A stretch of DNA of 64,000 bases from Erythrobacteraceae bacterium Alg239-R51 (lineage in GTDB: Bacteria; Pseudomonadota; Alphaproteobacteria; Sphingomonadales; Sphingomonadaceae), in NCBI GenBank assembly GCA_947331495.1, contig CAMZOI010000001.1, forward strand, positions 1,736,001 to 1,800,000. The letters are read 5' to 3'. Shown one piece after another: positions 8,899 to 20,892 of the stretch (its first letter is position 1; every line of letters starts with the position of its first letter). The notes under the pieces were generated by a model that saw only the letters and a list, made by a program, of their open reading frames with translations, was not told the DNA's origin and did no database searches. The position numbers were made by a program, and so were the translations under genes.

Positions 8899-9590
8899 AC
8901 AAACTACTGGCGCTTGCCCTGCCGATTGTCTTGGCATCCTGCGGGGAACGCGAACCTGACCCCACCCCCTCCCCCACGCCGACCGTGGCCGCTCCCCGGA
9001 CACTCGTCGGGGCGGACCTCGACCTGTCAACGCTCGGCGCGCGGATCGAGGGCCCGCAGGGTCCCGAGGTCGAGACTGTTCTGAGCACAGGAAATCGCGA
9101 GATCGGTACTCTGGTCAGCTACGTCGCCTGCCCCGAGGATGTGTCGCGATGCATACCGAGCGAACTGCCCGAAGGAACGGTCTACACCTATGTTCACGAG
9201 GTGACGCTGGCAGGTACCGAAGCAGCGCCTGGCGATGCTCAGCCGACAGATGGTCCCGAAGTAATCGAGACGCCGCCTACTCTCTTTCGCACTACACGCA
9301 GAGCCACCGGGTTCAATCGGGCGGTCGGCTACTCGACTGCCCAGGCAGAGGCCGCTCTGGGCGATCCTGATGCCATCTCGATCACGCTGGATGATGGCAG
9401 CCTGATCTGGCGAGTCGACAGCGGATCGGGTTGGCGACCGGGTACCACCATGACCTTCTGGTGGCAGTCTACAGTTCCGCCCGAAGGCCCTGCGGATGCC
9501 TATCTGCTCGAAGTGGACGGCAACCAGGCAAGTGCCACCGGACCGTTCCCGCCAGAGAAAAACCCGGCGACAAACTCGCCCGCCAGCTAG
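8895..9590 (+). CDS. Putative lipoprotein upstream of dnaG
   Basis: A 231-residue protein with an N-terminal signal peptide and lipobox (VLASC, Cys at 16), then a Pro/Thr-rich linker (PTPSPTPT), so it is probably anchored in the envelope by lipid. The mature part has no domain I recognise; Trp-rich strands near 165-190 suggest a beta fold. It starts with GTG, overlapping the YqeY stop by 4 bases. Its 3' end is 32 bases before dnaG, so it is probably cotranscribed with replication and sigma-factor genes, an odd place for an envelope protein. Confidence 0.75.
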   Translation: MNKLLALALPIVLASCGEREPDPTPSPTPTVAAPRTLVGADLDLSTLGARIEGPQGPEVETVLSTGNREIGTLVSYVACPEDVSRCIPSELPEGTVYTYVHEVTLAGTEAAPGDAQPTDGPEVIETPPTLFRTTRRATGFNRAVGYSTAQAEAALGDPDAISITLDDGSLIWRVDSGSGWRPGTTMTFWWQSTVPPEGPADAYLLEVDGNQASATGPFPPEKNPATNSPAS

Positions 9591-9622
9591 CGCTGGCCAC
9601 TCGCGCCCGATATGGACAGCCA

Positions 9623-11476
9623 ATGGCCTTGTCACCTCAATGGCTGGACGAATTGCGGATGCGGACGACGCTGTCCGCGGTGATCTCGCGATCAGTCCGA
9701 CTGACGAAAGCAGGGCGGGAGTTCAAGGCCTGCTGCCCTTTCCACAATGAGAAAACACCCAGCTTTTACGTCAACGACGAAAAAGGTTTCTACCATTGCT
9801 TCGGCTGCGAAGCCCATGGCGATGCGATCCGCTGGCTGACCGACCAGCGCGGCATGCCGTTCATGGATGCGGTGAAGGAACTTGCGTCGGAAGCGGGCAT
9901 GGAAGTGCCCGCGGCGGATCCCCAGGCGGCCAAACGCGCAGAAAAACGCGCCAGCTTGCACGATGTGACGGCTGCGGCCCAGAAATGGCTCCAGCGGAAC
10001 CTCGATGGTCCTCAAGGCAACCAAGCGCGTTCCTATCTCGCCAAACGCGGGTTTTCCGACGACGCCATCCGCGAATTCGGCTTCGGCTATGCGCCGCAAG
10101 ATCGGCAGGCCATGTCCAGCGCTCTTGCCACCTTCGACGACGCAATGCTGATCGAGGCGGGTCTCAGGATCGTCGTCGAGGGCAAGGAACCCTATGACCG
10201 GTTCCGCAGTCGGTTAATGCTGCCGATCCATGATACACGCGGGCGGGTGATCGCGTTCGGCGGGCGGATACTGGACGGCGATACCAATTCCAACGCCCCA
10301 AAATATCTCAACAGCCCCGACACTCCTTTGTTCGACAAGGGTCGGACGCTGTACAATCTGCACCGCGCAGCACCGGCTGCCCGCCAATCGGGCCGCATGG
10401 TCGTGGTCGAGGGGTACATGGACGTAATCGCCCTCGCCCAAGCTGGGATAGCCGAGGCAGTCGCACCGCTCGGCACCGCGCTGACCGAGCATCAGATAGA
10501 ACTGCTCTGGAGGCAGGTCGAACGGCCAATCCTGTGTTTCGACGGGGACAGTGCGGGGCAGCGCGCGGCGATGCGAGCGATCGAGCGGGCCTTGCCGTTG
10601 CTACGCCCTTCGCATTCGCTTTCGATCGTCCGTCTTCCAGCCGGAATGGACCCCGACGACCTGATTCGAGAGCGAGGCACAAGCGCGATCGAGGAAATTC
10701 TCGCAAAACCGGATAGCTTGCTCGACACGCTGTGGCAGTTCGAGAAAACGGCCGTCCCATTGCATTCGCCAGAAGACAAGGCGGGACTGAAAGCGCGCCT
10801 TTTGCACCATATGGAAGCAATTCAGCATCAGGACATACGCGCACTTTACAAGCGCGAATTGCTGGAGCGTTTTTCCGCTTTCGCCTTCCCGCCGAGACCG
10901 CAAAGAGAATTCAAGCCGCGAGGCAAATGGTCGAAGACCAGCTTTCGTGCCCCGCCGCCCACCCTCTCGCCCGAGGTGCGCGAACAACTGAAAAAAGCGA
11001 TGCAAGGAGGCGCGCGCGACGTTTTCACCCGCGCCGTTCTGGCCGGCCTCGTCCGGTTTCCCGACCAGATCGCACGACACGAACAAGCTCTCATCGCCTT
11101 TGCGCAGCGTGACCGAAATGTCGGACCGGCGATAGATTCTCTGCTCGAAGCTGCCGAGACGCTTGATTTGAGCGGTGATTCGCCCATATCGCTTACACGA
11201 GGCCTACCCGCCCCACCGGAAAACGCATTCGCCTTCCTCGATGAAGGCACAGACCCGGGTGATGCGCGCGAGGATTTGGCCGAGGCTGTGTCGCTGCTGG
11301 TAGAACGGCCTGCGCTCGAATCCGCTTTGGCGGCTGCGACCGCGCGCTTTGCCAGGGATCCGGAAGGCTCCATAGCCGAGCAGGCGCGGCTGCGCGAGCG
11401 GTTGCTGGCACTGAATGAACGGTTGAAGCGTTTCGGACGCAGGAAAGCAGCAGCTGCTGGCGAAACGGAACATTGA
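9623..11476 (+). CDS. dnaG: DNA primase
   Basis: A 617-residue DnaG, which makes RNA primers at the replication fork with DnaB helicase. The CHC2 zinc ribbon is complete ([12 protein letters not shown] followed by FYHCFGC, about residues 37-62). The TOPRIM domain shows [15 protein letters not shown] (Glu) and [12 protein letters not shown] (Asp-Gly-Asp). The C-terminal helicase-binding region is divergent, as is usual. The ATG at 9623 gives the standard N-terminus; the 64 codons upstream in this frame are a shadow of the lipoprotein gene. It is followed by rpoD after 52 bases. Confidence 0.97.
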   Translation: MALSPQWLDELRMRTTLSAVISRSVRLTKAGREFKACCPFHNEKTPSFYVNDEKGFYHCFGCEAHGDAIRWLTDQRGMPFMDAVKELASEAGMEVPAADPQAAKRAEKRASLHDVTAAAQKWLQRNLDGPQGNQARSYLAKRGFSDDAIREFGFGYAPQDRQAMSSALATFDDAMLIEAGLRIVVEGKEPYDRFRSRLMLPIHDTRGRVIAFGGRILDGDTNSNAPKYLNSPDTPLFDKGRTLYNLHRAAPAARQSGRMVVVEGYMDVIALAQAGIAEAVAPLGTALTEHQIELLWRQVERPILCFDGDSAGQRAAMRAIERALPLLRPSHSLSIVRLPAGMDPDDLIRERGTSAIEEILAKPDSLLDTLWQFEKTAVPLHSPEDKAGLKARLLHHMEAIQHQDIRALYKRELLERFSAFAFPPRPQREFKPRGKWSKTSFRAPPPTLSPEVREQLKKAMQGGARDVFTRAVLAGLVRFPDQIARHEQALIAFAQRDRNVGPAIDSLLEAAETLDLSGDSPISLTRGLPAPPENAFAFLDEGTDPGDAREDLAEAVSLLVERPALESALAAATARFARDPEGSIAEQARLRERLLALNERLKRFGRRKAAAAGETEH

Positions 11477-11528
11477 TCGCACCGGGCACCGGTCCCGCGT
11501 GCAAACACAGACTGGGTTGAATAATTCT

Positions 11529-13551
<2,023 letters not shown>

Positions 13552-13553
<2 letters not shown>

Positions 13554-13586
13554 ATCGGCCATAAGGTGCGAAGCCGATCTTGTTTC
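13552..13586 (+). terminator. Terminator after rpoD
   Basis: AGATCGGC (13552-13559) pairs with GCCGATCT (13573-13580), followed by TGTTTCTG. The 5' arm overlaps the rpoD stop codon. The T tract is short, so efficiency is uncertain. Confidence 0.65.
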
Positions 13587-13702
13587 TGTCAGGTTGATCG
13601 ATAGGCGTGCCTGCGGTATCCGCTAAGGTCGCCGTATTGACGCAATTCGGCTGATCGGACGATTTGAAAGAACGGGAGCAAGTTCGTGAGGAGGGGGCTT
13701 CA

Positions 13703-15103
13703 TTGAACATAGATTTCCGGAGGGTTCTTACACATTCTCCGAACCCTTATGTCATTTTCGATCGGAACCTGACGCTCGAATGGGCAAACGAAGCCTATCT
13801 TGCCGCCACCGGCAGAGCACTGGAAGATATCGTCGGGCGTCATCTGTTCGAGGCTTTTCCAAGCGAAGGGGAAAGCCATCGAAAGTTGCAGGCTTCCTTC
13901 GATAAGGTCGTGAAGACCGGCCAAACTGACGAGATAGCGCATATTCGCTACGACATCCCGAACGCGGACGGCGGCTTCGACGTTCATGTGTGGAGCGTGA
14001 CGCATACTCCGTTCGAGGGCAAAGAAGGTCAGGTCGAATATATCCTGCAGCACGCCGTCCGGATAACGGAGTTCGATACTGGGGAAGCGGCGGGTGTCTT
14101 GCGCCGCGCCGAAAAGGTCGAAGAACGCTATCAGGGCGTTTCAAGAGAACTGGAACGTATCCGGGCCTTGCTCGAACAGACGCCGGGTTTCGTTGCCGTT
14201 CTGGGCGGTCGAAAACATCGGTTCGTCATGGCGAACGCCGCCTATCGTGAGCTTGTCGGCGGGCGCGACCTAGTCGGTCGCACTGTTGCCGAGGCGCTGC
14301 CGGAAGTAATTGATCAAGGCTTTGTCAACGTGCTCGACAAGGTTCTCAAGACTGGTGAGCCGTATTTCGGGCGGCGCGAAATGGTGATGCTCCACACTGG
14401 AACCGAGCAGAAACTTGAGCCTCGGCACCTGGAATTTATTTTCCAGCCCATTCGAGGTGAGGACGGTTTCGAAGGTGTCTTCGTGCAGGGCCACGATGTC
14501 ACCGAAGAAGTCGCAGCCGAAGAACATCAGCGGATCCTGATCAATGAGTTGAACCACCGGGTGAAGAACACACTCGCTGTTGTTCAGGGCCTCGCTCAGC
14601 AATCCTTTCGGTCGGATCAGGACGACCCTGCTTTGGGCGTGTTCTCCAGTCGACTCGCTGCCTTGGCCAGCGCGCATAACCTGCTGACGGCTCGCAGCTG
14701 GGAATCAGCCGATTTGGAGACGATCGTGCGAAGTTCGCTTGAGGCGACTGCGGGAAGCAACGCCGCGCGGCACACTGTGGAGGGTCCGCCCGTTGTTCTC
14801 CAGCCTCAGGCAGCTGTGACCTTGGCAATGGTAGTGCACGAACTGTGCACCAATGCGCTAAAATACGGAGCGCTGTCGAACGACACCGGTACGATAACCA
14901 TCGCGTGGTCGTTCAATTCCGAGAGAGGCGAACGCCAACTCGTCCTCGACTGGACAGAGCGTGGCGGACCGCCGGTTTCGCCGCCGACGAAGTCTGGATT
15001 TGGTTCGCGCCTGATCCGCAGGGGGTTGGCAGCCGCAAGTGATCGTACTGAACTGAATTACGATCCGGATGGGTTCCATTGTCGAATCGAGACCAGATTA
15101 TGA
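13703..15103 (+). CDS. PAS-domain sensor histidine kinase, HWE family
   Basis: A 466-residue kinase without membrane segments, so a cytoplasmic sensor. There are two PAS domains (about residues 5-130 and 155-270), then an HWE/HisKA_2 dimerisation domain with the phospho-accepting His near 285 in NELNHRVKNTLAVVQGLAQQ. The ATPase domain shows the N box (VVHELCTNALKYGAL), the family WTERGGP motif and GFGSRLI. HWE kinases often feed the alphaproteobacterial general stress response or light sensing. The TTG at 13703 is preferred because a perfect GAGGAGGGGG ribosome site lies 5 bases before it. It overlaps the response regulator by ATGA. Confidence 0.9.
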   Translation: MNIDFRRVLTHSPNPYVIFDRNLTLEWANEAYLAATGRALEDIVGRHLFEAFPSEGESHRKLQASFDKVVKTGQTDEIAHIRYDIPNADGGFDVHVWSVTHTPFEGKEGQVEYILQHAVRITEFDTGEAAGVLRRAEKVEERYQGVSRELERIRALLEQTPGFVAVLGGRKHRFVMANAAYRELVGGRDLVGRTVAEALPEVIDQGFVNVLDKVLKTGEPYFGRREMVMLHTGTEQKLEPRHLEFIFQPIRGEDGFEGVFVQGHDVTEEVAAEEHQRILINELNHRVKNTLAVVQGLAQQSFRSDQDDPALGVFSSRLAALASAHNLLTARSWESADLETIVRSSLEATAGSNAARHTVEGPPVVLQPQAAVTLAMVVHELCTNALKYGALSNDTGTITIAWSFNSERGERQLVLDWTERGGPPVSPPTKSGFGSRLIRRGLAAASDRTELNYDPDGFHCRIETRL

Positions 15104-15465
15104 CCTTTGCCGCCAAGCATATTCTTGTCCTTGAAGACGAGCCCATAATCGCATTTGGACTGGAAGACCTCCTGATCGAAGAAGGCGCCAGCGTGGTCGT
15201 CGCTGGGTCGCTCGAGCAGGCTCGCGCCGCGGTTGCCGAAACCCATTTCGATTTCGCGATCCTCGACGTCAACGTCCATGGTGACAAAAGCTATCCGTTC
15301 GCCAAAGAATTGCGGGACAGGGATGTGCCTTTCGTTTTTGCGACAGGGTATGGAGATGCGGAGCATCCGGTCGACCTTGCGAACATACCCACGATCACGA
15401 AACCCTACTCCCTTGACCAGATCAGGCAGGCAGCTGCCAACGCCGATCGGAATGAAAAAATCTAG
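15100..15465 (+). CDS. Single-domain response regulator, FAT GUY type
   Basis: A 121-residue receiver with no output domain. Acidic residues EDE (12-14), phospho-acceptor Asp56 (ILDVNVHG) and Lys101 (TKP) are present. The stretch PFVFATGYG (77-85) matches the FAT GUY motif of alphaproteobacterial single-domain regulators such as SdrG and MrrA, which relay phosphate in the general stress response. Its ATG overlaps the kinase stop (ATGA), making it the likely partner of that kinase. An in-frame TTG at 15079 is possible, but the overlap favours 15100. The stress role is inferred from family and from the EcfG-type promoters in this window. Confidence 0.88.
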   Translation: MTFAAKHILVLEDEPIIAFGLEDLLIEEGASVVVAGSLEQARAAVAETHFDFAILDVNVHGDKSYPFAKELRDRDVPFVFATGYGDAEHPVDLANIPTITKPYSLDQIRQAAANADRNEKI

Positions 15466-15523
15466 GCGGAAAGGTCCGACATTCCGGTAGCGGCGATGCA
15501 CGCGAATGCCTATGTGGTTGTGT

Positions 15524-15979
15524 ATGCGTATTGCCATAGCTTCCGACCATGCTGCCCTTGCCCTCAAGGCCGAACTGCGCGACTGGCTGATTGAACTGGG
15601 TCATGAAGTGGCTGACCTTGGACCCGAGACCGGCGATAGCGTGGATTACCCCGACTTCGGTTACAAGCTTGCCGGCGTTGTCGCCGACGGCACGGCCGAG
15701 CGCGGAATCGCCCTATGCGGCAGCGGGATTGGCATATCGATGAGCATCAATCGCAATCCAGCTGCGCGCTGCGCTCTGGTGTCAGAACCGCTTTCCGCTG
15801 CCTTGGCGCGCGAACATAACGATGCAAACTGCCTTGCCATGGGCGCCCGCCTGACCGGAAGTGACATGGCCAAGGCATGCATTGCCGCGTTCCTCGACAC
15901 CGAATTTGCCGATTCTGTTCCCGGCAGTTCGGGCCGTCATCAGCGGCGCATCGACAAACTATCCAACCCGGAGATTTGA
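15524..15979 (+). CDS. rpiB: Ribose-5-phosphate isomerase B
   Basis: A 151-residue RpiB/LacAB-family isomerase interconverting ribose 5-phosphate and ribulose 5-phosphate. The conserved N-terminus [14 protein letters not shown], the [17 protein letters not shown] active-site loop with its Cys, and [14 protein letters not shown] are all present. The ATG at 15524 gives the family start; an in-frame ATG six codons earlier is less likely. It ends 1 base before the TTG start of glyA, forming a two-gene operon, an arrangement I associate with sphingomonads. Confidence 0.94.
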   Translation: MRIAIASDHAALALKAELRDWLIELGHEVADLGPETGDSVDYPDFGYKLAGVVADGTAERGIALCGSGIGISMSINRNPAARCALVSEPLSAALAREHNDANCLAMGARLTGSDMAKACIAAFLDTEFADSVPGSSGRHQRRIDKLSNPEI

Positions 15980-15980
15980 T

Positions 15981-17306
15981 TTGGCTAGCCAACCGGCCGA
16001 CACCCCTCGCGATGAGTCCCGCACCACGATGGACCGTTTCTGGCACGATAGCCTTGCCGAGGCCGATCCGGAGATACACCGCGCGATCCGCAACGAACTG
16101 GCGCGCCAGCAGGACAAGATCGAACTGATCGCAAGCGAGAATATCGCATCAGCGGCAGTCCTCGAAGCAACCGGTTCGGTCTTCACCAACAAATATGCCG
16201 AAGGCTACCCGGGCAAGCGTTATTACGGCGGTTGCGAGTATGCCGACGTGGTCGAAACTCTGGCAATAGATCGCGCCAAGACATTGTTCGGATGCAACTT
16301 TGCCAATGTCCAGCCCAATTCCGGTAGCCAGATGAACCAGGCCGTTTTCTTGGCCCTGCTGCAGCCGGGCGATACGTTCATGGGGCTTGATCTCAATTCA
16401 GGGGGCCACCTTACTCATGGCTCGCCGGTCAACATGAGCGGAAAGTGGTTCAATCCCGTGAGCTATGGCGTGCGCCAGAACGATGAACTGATCGATATGG
16501 ATGAGGTCATGGCCACGGCAAGAGAGCACAGGCCAAAACTCATCATTGCCGGGGGCACCGCCTATTCGCGTGTCTGGGACTGGGAAGCCTTTCGCAAGGT
16601 CGCCGACGAGGTTGGCGCATATCTGATGGTCGACATGAGCCATATCTCCGGTCTCGTCGCGGGGGGTGCACACCCCACCCCCTTCCCCCATGCCGACATC
16701 GTGACAACCACCACGCACAAAAGCCTTCGGGGCCCGCGTTCGGGCGTGATCCTGTGGAACGATGACGAACTGACCAAGCCAATCAACATGGCGGTCTTCC
16801 CCGGCATGCAGGGGGGGCCGTTGATGCATGTGATCGCAGCCAAGGCCGTCGCCTTCGGCGAGGCGCTCAGGCCGGACTTCAAAGATTATGCGCATCGGGT
16901 CGTCGAAAACGCACGGGCTCTAGCCACAAGTCTGGAGGAAAATGGACTGCGCGTCGTATCGGGCGGCACGGACAATCACTCCATGCTGGTCGATCTTTCC
17001 GCCAAAGACGTTACCGGCAAGGCCGCGGAGGCTGGGCTCGACCGTGCCTGGCTGACCTGTAACAAGAACGGCATTCCATACGATACCCGCAGCCCCTTCG
17101 TGACGAGCGGCGTGCGACTCGGCACGCCTGCCGGCACAACGCGCGGTTTCGGGCGCGAAGAATTCACGCAGGTCGGCGCCTTGATCGCCGAAGTAGTCGA
17201 TGGTCTGTCGCGCAACGGACCCGAAGGCGATAGCGAAGTCGAAGAGCGCGTCCGCAGCACGGTTGCGGAACTGTGTGCCGCATTTCCCGTCTATCCGGGA
17301 CGTTAA
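15981..17306 (+). CDS. glyA: Serine hydroxymethyltransferase
   Basis: A PLP enzyme that converts serine plus tetrahydrofolate to glycine plus methylene-tetrahydrofolate. Conserved blocks are [26 protein letters not shown], the HGSPVNMSG loop, the cofactor Lys in [14 protein letters not shown], and [19 protein letters not shown]. From the TTG at 15981, which follows a CGGAGA ribosome site, the protein is 441 residues. An ATG at 16029 would give 425, closer to the usual length. The gene is followed by a small membrane protein and nrdR. Confidence 0.96.
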   Translation: MASQPADTPRDESRTTMDRFWHDSLAEADPEIHRAIRNELARQQDKIELIASENIASAAVLEATGSVFTNKYAEGYPGKRYYGGCEYADVVETLAIDRAKTLFGCNFANVQPNSGSQMNQAVFLALLQPGDTFMGLDLNSGGHLTHGSPVNMSGKWFNPVSYGVRQNDELIDMDEVMATAREHRPKLIIAGGTAYSRVWDWEAFRKVADEVGAYLMVDMSHISGLVAGGAHPTPFPHADIVTTTTHKSLRGPRSGVILWNDDELTKPINMAVFPGMQGGPLMHVIAAKAVAFGEALRPDFKDYAHRVVENARALATSLEENGLRVVSGGTDNHSMLVDLSAKDVTGKAAEAGLDRAWLTCNKNGIPYDTRSPFVTSGVRLGTPAGTTRGFGREEFTQVGALIAEVVDGLSRNGPEGDSEVEERVRSTVAELCAAFPVYPGR

Positions 17307-17317
17307 GGAGATTTGTC

Positions 17318-17542
17318 ATGACCGAACGCGAACCAAACCACCAGGACCACGACCTCCTTCCCGACGCCACCGCCGAGATGAAGGCAATGGCTCGCGAAGG
17401 TATGAAACACCCTTCTACCAAACCGGTTTTGACTGGCGCAGCGGTCGGGGCAGTCGCGGGGATCGTGCTGCCTGTCGTTGGACCGATCATAGGCGGCGTC
17501 GCTGGCGCAGGGTTCATGCTCTACAAGCGTCTACGTCCGTAG
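17318..17542 (+). CDS. Small glycine-rich membrane protein between glyA and nrdR
   Basis: A 74-residue protein with a charged N-terminus (1-35) and a Gly-rich hydrophobic segment (about 38-66) with GAAVGAVAGIVLPVVGPIIGG, which could be one or two short membrane helices of glycine-zipper type. A clean AAGGAG ribosome site precedes the ATG. It ends exactly one base before the nrdR start, so the two are likely cotranslated. I do not recognise a named family. Confidence 0.7.
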   Translation: MTEREPNHQDHDLLPDATAEMKAMAREGMKHPSTKPVLTGAAVGAVAGIVLPVVGPIIGGVAGAGFMLYKRLRP

Positions 17543-18010
17543 ATGCGCTGTCCGTTTTGTGCGCATGATGACACTCAGGTAAAGGACAGCCGGCCGACCG
17601 AAGACAACTCCTCGATCCGGCGTCGCCGCCAGTGTTCGAGTTGCGGAGCGCGCTTTACGACATTCGAACGGGTGCAGTTGCGCGAGGTAACGGTTGTCAA
17701 ATCGGGCGATCGCCGGCAGGCTTTCGACCGTGCCAAGCTCGAACAGTCGATTTCCCTGGCCTGCCGTAAACGGGATGTCCCGCACGAGCGGATCGACCAG
17801 CTTGTCAGTGGTATTCAGCGACAAGTGGAGACTGCGGGAGAACCAGAAATCGCTTCCACCCGCATCGGTGAAATGGTGATGGACGGGCTGCGCCAACTCG
17901 ACACGGTCGCCTATATCCGCTTCGCGTCGGTTTATCGCGATTTCAGCGAAGCGCGCGATTTCGAAGAATTCGCCAGCACCGTGCAGGAAGCTGCGCATGA
18001 ACGAGGCTGA
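17543..18010 (+). CDS. nrdR: Transcriptional repressor NrdR
   Basis: A 155-residue NrdR, the repressor of ribonucleotide reductase genes that senses ATP/dATP. The N-terminal zinc ribbon is complete ([15 protein letters not shown], then [17 protein letters not shown]), followed by the ATP-cone domain ([16 protein letters not shown] to about residue 140). It starts immediately after the previous stop and overlaps the next gene by 14 bases, so it lies in the glyA transcript. nrdR beside glyA is common in proteobacteria. Confidence 0.97.
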   Translation: MRCPFCAHDDTQVKDSRPTEDNSSIRRRRQCSSCGARFTTFERVQLREVTVVKSGDRRQAFDRAKLEQSISLACRKRDVPHERIDQLVSGIQRQVETAGEPEIASTRIGEMVMDGLRQLDTVAYIRFASVYRDFSEARDFEEFASTVQEAAHERG

Positions 18011-18725
18011 AGAACGCAAGCCGATTATCGTTCTCGTCCGGCCACAACTTGGCGAGAATATTGGTAAGGCCGCACGGGCGATGCTGAATTTCGGACTTGT
18101 CGAAATGCGTCTTGTCGAACCGCGCGATGGATGGCCGAACCCGTCTGCGGGACCTGCCGCCGCCGGTGCCGACAGTGTGCTGGAACAGGCGCAAGTATTT
18201 GCCAGTACCGCCGCAGCGGTTGCCGATTGCGCACATGTCTATGCCAGCACCGTACGGAAGCGAGGTGTAACAAAGCCGGTGGTCACGCCCGAACAGGCGA
18301 GCCGGGAAATAGTGTCTAAGCCAGGGCGCAGCGCAATCCTTTTCGGCCCCGAACGCTCCGGCCTCGAAACCGAGGATGTAGCTTTAGCCCGCGCGATCCT
18401 GACTGTGCCGATCAACCCGGACTTCGGTTCGCTGAATCTGGCGCAGGCGGTCATCCTGTGCGCATACGAGTGGTCCAGGAACCAATCTTTGGCCCAGCCT
18501 CCCCAAGAGGAACTGCTGGCGCCTGCCCCACAAGCGGACCTTGATGCTCTCGTCGCGCATCTCGAACGAATGCTCGAACCGAAAGGCTATTTTTTGCCAG
18601 AACACCGCGCAGAAGTGACCCGGCGGACCTTGCGCGGCGTTCTCACGAAACCAGCCTGGAACCACCTCGAAGTCCGGACGCTGCGCGGTGTGCTATCCCA
18701 TCTGGACCGAGCACCTAGGCCCTGA
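17997..18725 (+). CDS. TrmJ-like RNA 2'-O-methyltransferase (SpoU/TrmH family)
   Basis: A 242-residue SPOUT methyltransferase. The N-terminal [25 protein letters not shown] is motif 1 with its conserved Asn and Arg. [15 protein letters not shown] is motif 2, and [19 protein letters not shown] is the SAM-binding knot, motif 3. Sequence and length match TrmJ, which methylates ribose 32 in the tRNA anticodon loop, with the C-terminal extension (about 180-242) for dimerisation. The target nucleotide is inferred from family. It overlaps nrdR by 14 bases and the convergent chorismate mutase by 11. Confidence 0.88.
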   Translation: MNEAEERKPIIVLVRPQLGENIGKAARAMLNFGLVEMRLVEPRDGWPNPSAGPAAAGADSVLEQAQVFASTAAAVADCAHVYASTVRKRGVTKPVVTPEQASREIVSKPGRSAILFGPERSGLETEDVALARAILTVPINPDFGSLNLAQAVILCAYEWSRNQSLAQPPQEELLAPAPQADLDALVAHLERMLEPKGYFLPEHRAEVTRRTLRGVLTKPAWNHLEVRTLRGVLSHLDRAPRP

Positions 18726-19026
18726 TCTTGTCCCACTCGGTCAATTCATAACCAATCGAAGTTTCGACCAGAAGATTCCAGATCTTCTCGATTTTCTTCT
18801 CCGGAAGCTGGCGGCGAGCGGCATCCGCGCGGGCATTCTCGATCACTTCGGCCTTCCGCGCTTCATCTCGTACCGTATTGCGATCCTTCTTGATCCGCGC
18901 CGCCGCGCGCATGTACCCGAAGCGGCGGTCGAGAAGCTCCATGATCTGGCGGTCGGTCGCGTCCACGCCGATCCTTACATCGCGCATGTCGGTGCAGTTG
19001 TCGGGCAACTTGAAATCATCGCTCAT
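18715..19026 (-). CDS. Chorismate mutase, AroQ type
   Basis: A 103-residue all-helical AroQ-fold protein, converting chorismate to prephenate for phenylalanine and tyrosine synthesis. The pattern is typical: DATDRQIMELLDRRFGYMRAAARIK near residues 22-46 with the active-site Arg and Lys, and DEARKAEVIENARADA near 54-69. PchB-type pyruvate lyases share this fold, so the exact activity is not certain. The ATG at 19026 gives the family start; a longer upstream frame is a shadow. It is convergent with the TrmJ-like gene, whose end it overlaps. Confidence 0.85.
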   Translation of the reverse strand: MSDDFKLPDNCTDMRDVRIGVDATDRQIMELLDRRFGYMRAAARIKKDRNTVRDEARKAEVIENARADAARRQLPEKKIEKIWNLLVETSIGYELTEWDKIRA

Positions 19027-19231
19027 GGCGATGCGCCCTGCCCCGCTTGAAGCGCCTTGTCGAGCGCCTATCTTGCCGCTTGACGTCCTGCACGACATTG
19101 CTAGGAGCGCGTCTTCGCAAATTGGCTCCGCACCCCGGTGAAGCGGATGCCGCGCTGGATGTATGATCCAGCGGTGCGATGCCGGGTTGAATGGCCGTCG
19201 ATGGGGCGGCTCTGCAAATTGGAGAATTTCG

Positions 19232-19846
19232 ATGACGAAGCGTACACGCGCCAAGCATAAACTCGACCGCCGCATGGGTGAGAATATCTGGGGTCGCCCC
19301 AACTCCCCGGTCAACAAGCGTTCTTATGGCCCAGGCCAGCACGGTCAGCGCCGCAAGAGCAAGATGAGCGATTTCGGGTTGCAGTTGCGGGCCAAGCAGA
19401 AGCTCAAGGGTTATTACGGCGACGTTACCGAAAAGCAGTTCAAGCGCACCTATCAGGAAGCGTCGCGTATCAAGGGCGACACCGGGCAGAACCTGATCGG
19501 CCTGCTCGAGCAGCGCCTCGATATGGTCGTCTATCGCGCGAAGTTCGCGCCGACCATCTTTGCCGCCCGTCAGGTCGTCAGCCACGGACATATCCTTTTG
19601 AACGGCGTCAAGACGAACGTCGCTTCCGCCCGAGTTAAGGTTGGCGACGTCGTCAGTCTCGGTAAAAAGGCTCAGGACATGGCGCTGGTCATCGAAGCCC
19701 AGAGCCTTCCGGAGCGTGACATTCCCGATTACGTCAGCCCCGACGGCAACGACAAGGTCACCTTCACCCGCGTGCCTAAACTAGACGAGGTGCCTTATCC
19801 AGTCACCATGGAACCGAACCTGGTCGTCGAGTTCTACTCACGCTGA
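19232..19846 (+). CDS. rpsD: 30S ribosomal protein S4
   Basis: A 204-residue S4, a primary 16S rRNA-binding protein that starts assembly of the 30S body. It begins [20 protein letters not shown]. The S4 RNA-binding domain is at [20 protein letters not shown] and [20 protein letters not shown], and the end is [16 protein letters not shown] ribosome site precedes the ATG. The gene stands alone with its own terminator rather than in the alpha operon, as in many alphaproteobacteria. Confidence 0.98.
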   Translation: MTKRTRAKHKLDRRMGENIWGRPNSPVNKRSYGPGQHGQRRKSKMSDFGLQLRAKQKLKGYYGDVTEKQFKRTYQEASRIKGDTGQNLIGLLEQRLDMVVYRAKFAPTIFAARQVVSHGHILLNGVKTNVASARVKVGDVVSLGKKAQDMALVIEAQSLPERDIPDYVSPDGNDKVTFTRVPKLDEVPYPVTMEPNLVVEFYSR

Positions 19847-19866
19847 CCGGTTCGATTACGAACAGT

Positions 19867-19897
19867 AAAGGGCGGTCTTTCGGGGCCGCCCTTTTTT
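19867..19897 (+). terminator. Rho-independent terminator of rpsD
   Basis: AAAGGGCGG (19867-19875) pairs perfectly with CCGCCCTTT (19886-19894), followed by a run of Ts. Textbook form, 21 bases past the rpsD stop. Confidence 0.92.
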
Positions 19898-19965
19898 GTT
19901 TGTTTCGCACAATTTTCAGTGGCTTGTCGGGAACCGGAGTTGGTTCGAAGAATTTTTGAAGTACC

Positions 19966-20136
19966 ATGACTCAGTATCGTTTCGTTACACCTTCACGCCG
20001 GGGAAAATGGTACGATAATCTGCGCGATGCGCAGACTTTCGCGAATGATATCGGCGCCGGATTTCTCGATCCCGCGGGCAACTTTGTACCATACCGTGGA
20101 ACTATCTTGGAGCTGCGCGAGAAAGCTACCGCCTGA
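19966..20136 (+). CDS. 56-codon small protein between rpsD and the M50 gene
   Basis: The ATG at 19966 opens 56 codons ending TGA at 20136, with a balanced composition: an aromatic and charged N-terminus (YRFVTPSRRGKWYDNLRDAQ), a middle with NDIGAGFLDPAGNFVPYRG, and a charged end ILELREKATA. It looks like a folded soluble protein rather than noise, and it fills the space exactly up to the convergent M50 gene, whose stop is the next base. The ribosome site is weak (TTGAAG). I do not recognise a family. Confidence 0.55.
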   Translation: MTQYRFVTPSRRGKWYDNLRDAQTFANDIGAGFLDPAGNFVPYRGTILELREKATA

Positions 20137-20892
20137 TCAGCGCTTTCCCGCAAACCAAAGGGCCCCGCCAACCATGACCAGGATCGTTACGGTAATCAGA
20201 CTACCCCAGAACCAGTAGGGTAATAGGAGCGCGTCAGCGATCGCGCCGGTGTCGGACCGGCTGTACTGACCGCCGATATAACCACCATCGGAGAAAAGGT
20301 AGCCTAGGTGCTGCCAGACACTGATCGCCGCCTGTACACCGAGCAGTTCGACAACAAAGCGTTGCAGCTTCGCCTTGCCAAACGCAGCTGCGAGCAATGT
20401 GATAGCAGCGAAGGCGGGCAATACGATCCATCCAGCGAGGGAACGTACCCAGACAAGAGTCGAAAACGACAAGAGTGCTCCAAGAGCGCCAAGAGCCAGG
20501 CGCGTCGCTATCCGCGACCGCGACGCGACGATCAGCATCGAACCCGCAAGCGCCGGGCCGAGTAGCCCTACCGCTGCAATCATAGCCTGAGCCGTGCGCG
20601 AAATACCTTCCGTTGTCGCGAATTCAGCGAAACCCGACCCATCTGGAAATATGACCAGCTGCAGAAAATCGCCGCCCAGGGCTTCCGCAGTCAACCCGTG
20701 CCCCATTTCGTGAAACCAGGTCGCAAGCAACGTGAACGGATAGAGCAGGAAACGGCCCCAATATGTCTGCCACAGCAAGATCGTAACAACCGCGATTACC
20801 GCCAGATAACCCTGCTCGTGCTCGGGACGAGAGGCTTGTGAATCAATATCCCTCCCGGCTGAAGCGACTTTCGAGCGTCTTCTACGGTTCAT
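20137..20892 (-). CDS. M50-family (M50B-like) membrane metallopeptidase
   Basis: A 251-residue integral membrane protein with about six hydrophobic segments. It has the zinc motif HEMGH near residue 61 in [20 protein letters not shown], the hallmark of M50 site-2-protease-like enzymes; the GGD after the motif is typical of the M50B subgroup. Substrate unknown. The N-terminus is basic (NRRRRSK), and the ATG overlaps the tgt stop by 11 bases, so it is translated from the tgt transcript. Confidence 0.85.
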   Translation of the reverse strand: MNRRRRSKVASAGRDIDSQASRPEHEQGYLAVIAVVTILLWQTYWGRFLLYPFTLLATWFHEMGHGLTAEALGGDFLQLVIFPDGSGFAEFATTEGISRTAQAMIAAVGLLGPALAGSMLIVASRSRIATRLALGALGALLSFSTLVWVRSLAGWIVLPAFAAITLLAAAFGKAKLQRFVVELLGVQAAISVWQHLGYLFSDGGYIGGQYSRSDTGAIADALLLPYWFWGSLITVTILVMVGGALWFAGKR

